This document shows, piece by piece, positions 29,628-37,657 of a stretch of 39,426 nucleotides of DNA. A model generated the notes under the pieces. It ran no database searches, was not told the origin of the DNA, and worked only from the letters and a program-made list of their open reading frames with translations. A program made the translations under genes and the position numbers. The stretch lies in assembly GCA_946188395.1 (NCBI GenBank), contig CAMHUU010000025.1, forward strand, positions 1-39,426, given 5' to 3'. The DNA is from an uncultured Prevotellaceae bacterium (lineage in GTDB: Bacteria; Bacteroidota; Bacteroidia; Bacteroidales; Bacteroidaceae). Within the stretch, counting starts at the first letter, position 1, and each line of letters begins with the position of its first letter.

Positions 29628-31982
29628 GATGCTCATCTTATATTGAGGAATCACCTCAACGGACTGGATGTCGACGACAGGACCGCGACTGAAATCCGGG
29701 ATGGCATTGTGGGGCAGGTCGCGCAGGAAGGGAGCATCGGCTCGCAACGGACGGAAATAGAAGGTCAGCGGATCGCTCTTTAGATCCGTCGTGTAACGTT
29801 TCAGACCAATGGTCCAAGGCTCCCCGTGATAAAACTCATCCTGCACCAGCTGTCCTTTCATAAAGGCCATAGCGACGTCGCCGACATAATGGATGCGAAG
29901 GAAATATTCCTGAACTTGGTTGTTGGACGATGCAGCATGGGTTAAATCGTCCAAAATACGCACACTCATTCTGCGTGGGCCGGCTTTTTTGACTTCATAT
30001 TGCGGGGCAATAGGTGTCACCATAGCTGTCTGTTCCTTGAAGCCTTGGGTGGAAGGGTAGAGCACATAATGGACCTGATGCTCACCCAGACAGAGCAGGT
30101 CGGCTCCTTGTTCTGAAGGTAGCACAGTGGCCGAAGTGATGAGTAGGTGGTTGTCGATTTTGACAGCGTCCAGAGCCTGCTGGCGCGTCAGTGTGGTAAT
30201 CTTGATGGTATTTCCCGCCTTCGTCTTGATGCTGAACGTCGAACGGAGTCCTGCCACAGGCTTGAAGGTGTTCTTCCCTTTGACGGTGGCAGCGTCGAAC
30301 AGGTATTCTGTTGCCATGCCTTCTGGAGCAAAGAATATGTAGTGCTCTGTGTCGCGATCGTCCAGTTTCATCAGCAGTTGGGCGGTGGCATATTTCAGCA
30401 GTGCACCATCCATATCGAAATTGAAGGGCAGTATGACGCTCTCGTCCTTGGGCAGGGTAAACGTGCCGTTGGCAGGAATCCTTAATTCTTCATCCTTCAT
30501 TCTTAATTTTATCTGCAGGTCCTTCATATCGTGACGTAGCGTGTCGTGATCCTGGAAATTAATCATAAACAGGAATCCTGCCCCGTCCTTGATGCGGGCC
30601 GCATAGCGCAGGTCGTCGCGATTGCCGGGAGTCATTTTCTCCCAGCCCTCGGGAAGAACGGGTTCCATAGGTGCCAGCCGGTCGCCAAAGTCAGCGAGGA
30701 ACGTGTGGAGCAGTCGCAGGTTGCGATACATCTTTCCCTCAAGACCGAATTCGCCTATCGGCGCTTGGAAGTCGTACGATATTTTGGGCATACCCATGGG
30801 CTCGTCCTGAAACGAGCCGACACCACCAATCTGTTTAGGGGTCGAACCGCCATGATACATGTAGTAGCCGATGCCGTTAGAACCACTGCCCAGCGTGCGG
30901 ACCATCAGTCCTTCTGCGGCTTTGGCTGTCACGATGGGACGGGCAGAATATATCATTTGGATGCCAGCGCCCATCTCGGCACAAAACGAGGGATAGTCCT
31001 GCGGGTTGTAGCGCGTCGGGGAATAGTCGGCCTCGCGGGTCAGGTCCTTAAACATCAGAAAACGCGACATGGTAGGTTTCTTGACCCAGAAAGGATAGGT
31101 GTAGGCAGCAGTGACGGGAATGGCCTCGCCCTCGATGACAGCGGCATTCCCCCAGCCCGTAGCCGTATAGAACGGGACGTCGATGCCGGCTTCCTGAGCC
31201 ATCTCTTTCAGCAGGCGCATATGGACGGTACCCATCTCAGCGCCTGTCGCCTTGTGTGCCTGTTCGCCCACACCAATCATCGCCTCACCGGCATTATACG
31301 ATGCTGCCGTATTGTCTTTGGGTTCCCCTGGGTAACAGATGGCCCAGGGTGCCGCTGAGTGCTGCATCTCGTTTTCTATCTGACAGCCGATAATCGGTCC
31401 GCCATCCTTGTAATAGAGCCCCTGGAGCTGTTTCCCGATTTCAGTATACAGCCGTTTGACCAGTTTCAGATATTCCGGATCGTTGGAACGGACTTCCAAG
31501 GGTTTGGCGAAGAGCCAGTCGGGGAATCCGCCACTGCGTATCTCACCATGACAGAAAGGACCGATGCGCACAATGACGGGCATGTGGTGCTTCTGGCATA
31601 ATTCCACGAAACGGCGCAGGTTACGCTGACCGTCCCAGCGGAACTGTCCTTCGACCTCCTCATGGATTGACCAGAAGATGTAGGTGGGAATCACCGTCAC
31701 GCCACCTGCTTTCATCTTCAGAATCTCTTCCTCCCACTGATCGGCCGGATAGCGCGAGAAGTGGAACTCGCCCATGACGGGAATGGCGGGACGCCCGTCG
31801 ATGGACATATAGAAGTTGTTAACGTCGATACGGCCTCCCGAGGGCGACGTGCCTCCCATGCGGAGATGTTCGCTTCTGATGACCTTCGGTTGTGCAGGAG
31901 CCGTTAACTCGTAGACGTGCTGGGCCGCACAGAAAGCAATACCCCACGCGAGTAGCGAGAGTGTCGTCAGCAATTTCTTCAT
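29619..31982 (-). CDS. Glycoside hydrolase family 35 (beta-galactosidase-like), secreted
   Basis: 787 residues. Signal peptide MKKLLTTLSLLAWGIAFCAA is followed by a GH35-like TIM barrel: MGEFHFSRYPADQWEEEILK, GGVTVIPTYIFWSIHEEVEG, VIVRIGPFCHGEIRSGGFPD. Clan GH-A rules place the acid/base at Glu205 in QIENE, preceded by Asn, and the nucleophile at Glu336 in SFCAEMGAG. C-terminal beta-sandwich domains (about 480-787) follow. Substrate is not settled. ATGA overlap with the DUF5107 gene upstream suggests translational coupling, and the MFS sugar transporter is in the same operon. A spacer-like stretch (30482-30513) lies in frame at about residues 490-500. Confidence 0.9.
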   Translation of the reverse strand: MKKLLTTLSLLAWGIAFCAAQHVYELTAPAQPKVIRSEHLRMGGTSPSGGRIDVNNFYMSIDGRPAIPVMGEFHFSRYPADQWEEEILKMKAGGVTVIPTYIFWSIHEEVEGQFRWDGQRNLRRFVELCQKHHMPVIVRIGPFCHGEIRSGGFPDWLFAKPLEVRSNDPEYLKLVKRLYTEIGKQLQGLYYKDGGPIIGCQIENEMQHSAAPWAICYPGEPKDNTAASYNAGEAMIGVGEQAHKATGAEMGTVHMRLLKEMAQEAGIDVPFYTATGWGNAAVIEGEAIPVTAAYTYPFWVKKPTMSRFLMFKDLTREADYSPTRYNPQDYPSFCAEMGAGIQMIYSARPIVTAKAAEGLMVRTLGSGSNGIGYYMYHGGSTPKQIGGVGSFQDEPMGMPKISYDFQAPIGEFGLEGKMYRNLRLLHTFLADFGDRLAPMEPVLPEGWEKMTPGNRDDLRYAARIKDGAGFLFMINFQDHDTLRHDMKDLQIKLRMKDEELRIPANGTFTLPKDESVILPFNFDMDGALLKYATAQLLMKLDDRDTEHYIFFAPEGMATEYLFDAATVKGKNTFKPVAGLRSTFSIKTKAGNTIKITTLTRQQALDAVKIDNHLLITSATVLPSEQGADLLCLGEHQVHYVLYPSTQGFKEQTAMVTPIAPQYEVKKAGPRRMSVRILDDLTHAASSNNQVQEYFLRIHYVGDVAMAFMKGQLVQDEFYHGEPWTIGLKRYTTDLKSDPLTFYFRPLRADAPFLRDLPHNAIPDFSRGPVVDIQSVEVIPQYKMSIAF
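30482..30513 (-). repeat. In-frame AATTAAGAATGAAGGATGAA repeat in the GH35 gene
   Basis: Minus strand AAAATTAAGAATGAAGGATG then AAGAATTAAGG, read as KLRMKDEELR. The sequence looks like the GAATTAA spacer arrays of this genome rather than its neighbours. Confidence 0.5.
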
Positions 31983-34900
31983 AAGCAGAGTGTTTTCAGT
32001 TGCTGAACGCCCTGATGGTTGTTGTCGAGGGCAGCAACCTCTTCCAAGTATTTCTGTGCCTTCGCCTTGTCGCCCATACCATAGTAGCCCAGGGCGAGCA
32101 TATATTTGCAGTGTATTTCGTTTTTCGTGTCAAGGCTGTCGTCCCAGATGAGCAGGTCGGGCAGGGAAACGGCAAAATAGTCCATCACCTGATGCTCGAA
32201 GACATGCTGCTTGCCGTAGTTGATGAGTTTGTAGAACCGTCCGTGAGCCTCACCCTCGCGACCTAATTTCAACAGTGCCATACCCTGATAGAAAATCTTG
32301 TCGGGCTTGGCGTCGTTGTAATACATGGCGGCGGCAGGTTCCTGAGGACCCTTCGTGGCCTCTTCCCAACATGCTTTGGCCTTCGCTTTTTCTCCAATGG
32401 CATCATAAGCAATGCCCAACAGATAGTAGAAGTCGTTCTCCTGGGCGCCGTAGAGCTTGCCCTCGCCCAAATGGTGCGGATATTCCAAGCACTCGTTGAG
32501 CAGGCGTATCGCTTTATGGATGTCGGAATCTCCAGATTGTCCGGCGAGGGCTTGTTTCGCAAGCTCTACGCGACAAATCTGGTATTGTGCCGGCACCTTG
32601 CCTTCGCCACCTTCCCAGGGATGGAACTGGTGGGCGTCGAGCTTAGCCTTTGCCTCTTCGTAACGTCCCAATTGGTTGAGAAGGGTAATCTCTTCGAGCA
32701 CGAGGTCGTCGCGCTGGGCAATCAGTTCAGGATATTGCTGCAGGAAGTCGAGACGCTCCTGATGGGGCTTGTGCAGACGCTTGTAGAGCTGGTCCAACTC
32801 CATGAGGATGCGACTGTCTGTCTCGTCCAGATGGAACGCCTTTTCCATATATTCAAGTGCCTCCTCCTGACGGTCTTGCTTGTTGAAGCGTGCCAACGCC
32901 AGATTACGCCAGACGGTGGGGAACGAAGAATCGAGTTGTGCGGAGCGCTCCCAATGCTCTATCGCCACATCATACTGGCGCTTGTCATAATAAAGGCAGC
33001 CCAGATAGTAAGGTGCGCGGGCATCATTGACAAGGGGCAGAAAACTCAGCGACGAGAGAATGTGCGCATCTTCCAGACGGTTGGGGAAACAATAGTCTGG
33101 ACTGATGCTGGCAGCTTTCTGCAAATAACCGATACTCTTCGACAACGTATTGAAATATGCCAAATAATAATAGGTCAGCGGCGACTCTTCGACGCCCTTG
33201 TCTATAGCGGTCTGTAATACAAGTGTGGCTTCATCGTCCATGCGTGCCTGTGCATAGTCGAGGGCTGTCTCGTGGTAATTGTAGATGTTGCCGTGCATCA
33301 GGGCAACCATGTGCTCTAAAGGCTCGCGGTTACCTGTCAGCAGGTGCTCCTCGACCATACAGACGTAATTGAAGGGATCTATCTTGTAACTCTCCTGAAT
33401 CCATGCTAGCGCTTCATCCTTGCGTTCAAGTTTCCTCAGGGCAACAGCCTTCATGGCACGGGCCTGATGGTTGTGGCTGTTACTGATGAGCGAACGTTCC
33501 AGTTCGTCAAGGGCATCCTCCCAGCGTTCGTCAGACATGCTGATACAGGCTGCTTCGAAGTATCCGGCATCGGCCCAAGCCTTGTTCCATGTGGATTTCC
33601 AGAAACATTCGTAAGCCTGTTCGATGTCGCCAAGGTATTTATGGACAAGACCCAGGTAAAACAGCGGCTCACCGTCGTAGGGATTGGGATTGCGCTTTTT
33701 CAACACCTTGACAGCTGTCTGCAGATAAGGTTTTGCTTTCTCGAAACGGGCCCGACGCAGATACCATAGTCCTATCTGCATATTGCAGCGATAGTCCAAC
33801 GGATCGCGGCGCAGCGCTTCCTCATAGTAGTCGAGGGCACTCCATGTGGCATGGCGATATTGCTCCAGGTGCAGGCCAGTGAGATAAAGCTGGTCTACGG
33901 TCTTTGTGTCCTGTGGTGACAGGGCCGCCTCTGCCGCATCAGGAATAGGACGGATCTCGTCGGGCTCAGCAAACCATTCCAACAGCGGGCACTTCCTGGG
34001 GCTCTCTGCCCGCTCAATGGTCAGGCGCAGGTCGTTTAGAAGTTCCTTGCCTGTCTCAACCGTCTCAACGAGCACCTCTTCAGGACTCAGCGATACCACC
34101 TTATTATAATACTCCACTCCATCCTCACCATCGAGTACAATTCTCACAGTCTTCTTCGATGTAGCCAAAATCTTGAAGCAAACCATCTGATTACTCCCCT
34201 CGCCCTTTGGAGAGGGGGTGGGGGTGAGGCTTTCGATATTGACGACGAAGTCCTTCGAGGCTTGTTTCACAATACCTATCTCGCGATACGGCATGAAATA
34301 CTGCACGAACTGCTTTTCTTCGTAAGGCATCAGCCACGTGAAGTCGGGCTGGTTTTCGGTGTACACACCCGCCATCAGTTCGATGTAGGGGCGGAAACCG
34401 GAACTCGTTATTCCGACGGCAGAACCGTCGGACACAGAATCTGTAAGATTCCGATCCCACGCACGTCCGAAGTCACCATTACCCCATGTCCATTGCTTCT
34501 TGCCTGGCGAGAAATGGTGCGAGGCGACGTGCAGCATACCGCCCTTGGTGTCGTTCTCGTAACCGCCCTCGAAGTCGTACTTCGAATTGACAGCCATATA
34601 GCTGGTTGGCACGAAGATATTCTTATAGTTCGAGATGTCGACACCTGCCGAATAGTCCATTTTATAATAGGTACCCGTAGCAATAGGGAACGACGATACG
34701 GCGCGTTTGCCATGATCGAACACCGCATTGACATCGGGTGGAAACACACTCTGATAGGCATCGTTCACCTCGACAGCGGGATTGGCCCACCAAAGGAATG
34801 TCTGTGGCAGGGGGGTGCGGTTCGACACCCGGCCTTGAATCTCCAGATAGGCACATCCGGGGCGCAGCGTAAAGCCCGCCATACCCTTCTGGTGGAACAT

Positions 34901-35350
34901 ACGCTCCATCTCGTTCACCCATACCGTCACACTGCCGTCCTCGTTTTCCACGATGTCGCAGTCGACGGGCAGATAGGTGCTTGGGCGATGGTGCTGAGGC
35001 CAGTTGAACTCGATACCGCCACTAATCCAAGGTCCTGTCAGTCCCACGAGAGCAGGTTTGATGACGTGGTTGTAATACACGAAATGGCGCTGCTTGATCT
35101 TGTCGTACGCCATTTGGATGCGTCCGCCTAACTCGGGCAGAATCATCACTTTGATATACTCGTTTTCCAGCCAGACGGCCAGCCACTCCTTGTCAACCTT
35201 CTCGTCCGAGATAGACTCGATGACGGGATAAGGATAAACCACGCCGCTCGAACCCTGATAGACTCGCTTCTCTAAAAAGATAGGATTTTTCTCTGGCTTT
35301 CCGACTTCGTATGTTGGTATCGTCACCAACTCTCTCCATGCTTTTATCAT
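31979..35350 (-). CDS. DUF5107 protein with long tetratricopeptide-repeat tail
   Basis: 1123 residues from MIKAWRELVTIPTYEVGKPE. The start at 35350 overlaps the MFS gene stop as ATGA, which decides it over longer frames. The N-terminal about 310 residues (SGGIEFNWPQHHRPSTYLPV, MERMFHQKGMAGFTLRPG) are the DUF5107 beta-sandwich, related in fold to aldose-1-epimerases. Residues about 480-1120 are successive TPR helices (YYEEALRRDPLDYRCNMQIG, LFYLGLVHKYLGDIEQAYEC, LALGYYGMGDKAKAQKYLEE). No signal peptide, so cytoplasmic. DUF5107 genes often sit beside GH and MFS genes; a mutarotase or sugar-sensing role is inferred. A REP-like element (34192-34229) is read in frame as LTPTPSPKGEGS. Confidence 0.85.
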   Translation of the reverse strand: MIKAWRELVTIPTYEVGKPEKNPIFLEKRVYQGSSGVVYPYPVIESISDEKVDKEWLAVWLENEYIKVMILPELGGRIQMAYDKIKQRHFVYYNHVIKPALVGLTGPWISGGIEFNWPQHHRPSTYLPVDCDIVENEDGSVTVWVNEMERMFHQKGMAGFTLRPGCAYLEIQGRVSNRTPLPQTFLWWANPAVEVNDAYQSVFPPDVNAVFDHGKRAVSSFPIATGTYYKMDYSAGVDISNYKNIFVPTSYMAVNSKYDFEGGYENDTKGGMLHVASHHFSPGKKQWTWGNGDFGRAWDRNLTDSVSDGSAVGITSSGFRPYIELMAGVYTENQPDFTWLMPYEEKQFVQYFMPYREIGIVKQASKDFVVNIESLTPTPSPKGEGSNQMVCFKILATSKKTVRIVLDGEDGVEYYNKVVSLSPEEVLVETVETGKELLNDLRLTIERAESPRKCPLLEWFAEPDEIRPIPDAAEAALSPQDTKTVDQLYLTGLHLEQYRHATWSALDYYEEALRRDPLDYRCNMQIGLWYLRRARFEKAKPYLQTAVKVLKKRNPNPYDGEPLFYLGLVHKYLGDIEQAYECFWKSTWNKAWADAGYFEAACISMSDERWEDALDELERSLISNSHNHQARAMKAVALRKLERKDEALAWIQESYKIDPFNYVCMVEEHLLTGNREPLEHMVALMHGNIYNYHETALDYAQARMDDEATLVLQTAIDKGVEESPLTYYYLAYFNTLSKSIGYLQKAASISPDYCFPNRLEDAHILSSLSFLPLVNDARAPYYLGCLYYDKRQYDVAIEHWERSAQLDSSFPTVWRNLALARFNKQDRQEEALEYMEKAFHLDETDSRILMELDQLYKRLHKPHQERLDFLQQYPELIAQRDDLVLEEITLLNQLGRYEEAKAKLDAHQFHPWEGGEGKVPAQYQICRVELAKQALAGQSGDSDIHKAIRLLNECLEYPHHLGEGKLYGAQENDFYYLLGIAYDAIGEKAKAKACWEEATKGPQEPAAAMYYNDAKPDKIFYQGMALLKLGREGEAHGRFYKLINYGKQHVFEHQVMDYFAVSLPDLLIWDDSLDTKNEIHCKYMLALGYYGMGDKAKAQKYLEEVAALDNNHQGVQQLKTLCL
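34192..34229. repeat. CTCCCCTC/GAGAGGGG repeat inserted in the DUF5107 gene
   Basis: Starts ACTCCCCTCGCCCTTTGG, then AGAGGGGGTGGGGGTGAGGC. In the gene frame it encodes SLTPTPSPKGEGS. Peptides of the form LTP-x-PSPKGEG are seen as stray inserts in many predicted proteins and come from this interspersed element. Confidence 0.75.
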
Positions 35351-36645
35351 AAGTTTGTAAGTTCTTTTTCCAAGTCTTCCAGACTCTTGCCTTTCGTCTC
35401 CGGACAGCGGTTCCAGAGGAAGATGAAAGCACAACAGCAGATGGCACTATATATCCAGAACGTGCCGCTACTGCCTAATGCCGCATTCATCGAGGGGAAC
35501 GAGAATGTCAGCGTACAACAGCCCACCCAGAGGGCAAAGGTACAAGTAGCCATTGCAATGCCTCTCACTCGGTGTGGGAAAATCTCTGCCAACAGCGTCC
35601 AGGTGACGGGTCCCAGCGTCATGGCGTATGTCGAGATAGCAGCTACGACGAGTACCACCATCATCATACCCTTCACCTGGAAGAAATAGCAGGTTCCCAA
35701 TGTCAGGTAGATGAGTCCCAGTCCGCCGGCACCTATCAGGATGAGCGTCCTGCGACCCCACTTCTCGATGGTGTACAAGGCTATAATGGTAAAGATGACA
35801 TTGGCGATACCTGTAATGACGATGTTGATGAACATGCCGTCGACATCGAATCCTGCACCCACAAAAATCTCTTGGGCATAATTAAAAATGACGTTCGTAC
35901 CGCACCATTGTTGGAATACGGCAATGACCAATCCTAACAACAGGATGCGACTGTATTTATTTTGAAACAGTTCGCGAAGCCCAGCGTCCCGTTCTTTTTG
36001 CTGCGAATCCTTCGCAGCTTTTAGCTGTAAGTATACGGGCGATTCCGGGATGAAGAAACTCATCATCAAGAACAGCGCGGCGGGCAGCGTCTCGGCCCAG
36101 AACATCCAGCGCCAGCCCCATGCAACGTTCCATGCCTGACTCTCGGCAACGGAAGTGTCGCGGGCCAACAACATGTTGACAACCTGTGCTGCAAGAATGC
36201 CCAGCACGATGGTCATCTGGTTCAGACTGACCATCCTGCCGCGTATCTCTGTCGGACTGACTTCGGCAATATACATCGGCGAAAGGGCTGAAGCCACACC
36301 GATGCCCATACCGCCCACAAAACGGGCTATATTAAATAAGGTGAAGTCGTTGAACAATCCCGTACCAATGGCTGATACCGTAAAGAGCACAGCGGCCAGC
36401 ATCAGCAACGGCTTGCGGCCCCACTTGTCGGCTGCCGATCCTGCTACCATCGCACCAATCAGACAGCCTACAAGAGCCGTCGACATGGCGACACCCTGCA
36501 TGATGGGCGAGTCGCCAATGCCGAAAAACAGTTCGTAGAACGGCTTTGCACCACCTATCACTACCCAGTCGTAGCCAAAGAGCAGACCGCCCATGGCCGA
36601 CACCGAGCAGATAAAGTACAGAAAGCCTTTATCAGTCCTTTGCAT
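35347..36645 (-). CDS. MFS sugar transporter (XylE/GLUT-like)
   Basis: 432 residues with 12 predicted membrane helices. The sugar-porter signature is present twice: GSAADKWGRKPLLM between helices 2 and 3, and RFVGGMGIGVASALSPMYIAE (split across helix 4), with ALYTIEKWGRRTLI in the second half and PETKGKSLEDLE near the end. FFIPESPVYL follows helix 6. It is probably a proton-coupled uptake system for a hexose or pentose; the exact sugar is not known. It starts 1 bp after the korB stop and overlaps the DUF5107 gene (ATGA), so it links the two halves of the operon. Confidence 0.93.
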   Translation of the reverse strand: MQRTDKGFLYFICSVSAMGGLLFGYDWVVIGGAKPFYELFFGIGDSPIMQGVAMSTALVGCLIGAMVAGSAADKWGRKPLLMLAAVLFTVSAIGTGLFNDFTLFNIARFVGGMGIGVASALSPMYIAEVSPTEIRGRMVSLNQMTIVLGILAAQVVNMLLARDTSVAESQAWNVAWGWRWMFWAETLPAALFLMMSFFIPESPVYLQLKAAKDSQQKERDAGLRELFQNKYSRILLLGLVIAVFQQWCGTNVIFNYAQEIFVGAGFDVDGMFINIVITGIANVIFTIIALYTIEKWGRRTLILIGAGGLGLIYLTLGTCYFFQVKGMMMVVLVVAAISTYAMTLGPVTWTLLAEIFPHRVRGIAMATCTFALWVGCCTLTFSFPSMNAALGSSGTFWIYSAICCCAFIFLWNRCPETKGKSLEDLEKELTNL

Positions 36646-36646
36646 A

Positions 36647-37651
36647 TTATTGTACCGTCCAGATGTCGTTGGTTTCGAGCAGCTCCTCGAAGTTGTGATA
36701 CTTCTTCTGAGCGCTTACCTCAGCGAGCTGGGCATGTACGGCATCGTTGTAGGTCGGAGCCTCCACGTCGCGGATGACACCCAGGGCGATGGGGAATCCT
36801 TCTTCAGGCGTCATCATGGCGAGCTTCAGCTGCAGGGTGTTGTCCTCGCAGTGGGCATCGTGAACGAGTACGTCGTCCAGCGTGTAACCGTCCTTGCCAA
36901 TCTCGACAACCTTCAGTCCGAAGCCCTGCTGGACGAGTCCGAACTCGTTGTTCTCGCCGAACACCAGCTTCTCGCCGTGACGAACGTAGATGGCGTTCTT
37001 CTTACGGCCTTCGTTGTTATAGACGATGTCGTGACAGTGGTCGTTGAAGATGACGCAGTTCTGCAGGACCTCCGTAACGCTGGCACCCTTGTGCTCGTAG
37101 GCTGCCTTCAGCACCTCGACGCTACCCTTGGCATCGGTAGCCACACAGCGGGCGAAGAAATGTCCGCGGGCACCGAAACAGAGCTCGGCAGGACGGAACG
37201 GATCTTCCACCGTGCCGTAGGGGCTCGACTTCGAAACGAAACCACGGGGCGAAGTGGGCGAGTACTGACCCTTCGTCAGACCGTAGATGCGGTTGTTCAA
37301 CAGAATCATGTTCAGGTCGATGTTACGACGGTTGGCGTGAATAAAGTGGTTACCACCGATAGCCAGTCCGTCGCCGTCGCCTGACACCTGCCAGACGGTC
37401 AAGTTGGGGTTAGCCACCTTGGCACCAGTAGCAATGGCTGCTGCACGACCGTGAATGGTGTTCATACCGTAAGTGGCCATGTAGTGGGGCAGACGGCTCG
37501 AACAACCGATACCGCTGATGACTGCTACGTTCTCGGGAGCTACGCCAATCTCGGCCATAGCCTTATGGAGTGAAGCCAGGAAGAAGTGGTCGCCACAACC
37601 TGGGCACCAACGAGGCTGGCCTTTCTTAAAATCTTGTGCTGTATATTCCAT
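36647..37651 (-). CDS. korB: 2-oxoacid:ferredoxin oxidoreductase, beta subunit
   Basis: 334 residues. CPGCGDHFFLASL (16-28) and VSGDGDGLAIGGNHFIHANR bind thiamine diphosphate with Mg; LNNRIYGLTKGQYSPTSPRG completes the site. With KorA it oxidises 2-oxoglutarate (or a branched 2-oxoacid) with CoA to acyl-CoA and reduced ferredoxin, or runs in reverse. Both active-site Cys of the CPGC motif are present. It starts 6 bp after the korA stop. No 4-cysteine [4Fe-4S] delta subunit gene is seen downstream; one may lie upstream beyond the window. Confidence 0.93.
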   Translation of the reverse strand: MEYTAQDFKKGQPRWCPGCGDHFFLASLHKAMAEIGVAPENVAVISGIGCSSRLPHYMATYGMNTIHGRAAAIATGAKVANPNLTVWQVSGDGDGLAIGGNHFIHANRRNIDLNMILLNNRIYGLTKGQYSPTSPRGFVSKSSPYGTVEDPFRPAELCFGARGHFFARCVATDAKGSVEVLKAAYEHKGASVTEVLQNCVIFNDHCHDIVYNNEGRKKNAIYVRHGEKLVFGENNEFGLVQQGFGLKVVEIGKDGYTLDDVLVHDAHCEDNTLQLKLAMMTPEEGFPIALGVIRDVEAPTYNDAVHAQLAEVSAQKKYHNFEELLETNDIWTVQ

Positions 37652-37657
37652 AACTCT

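Noticed and set aside
30546..31358. 270-residue plus-strand frame opposite GH35
   Set aside because: Shadow of the GH35 catalytic region; no start context.
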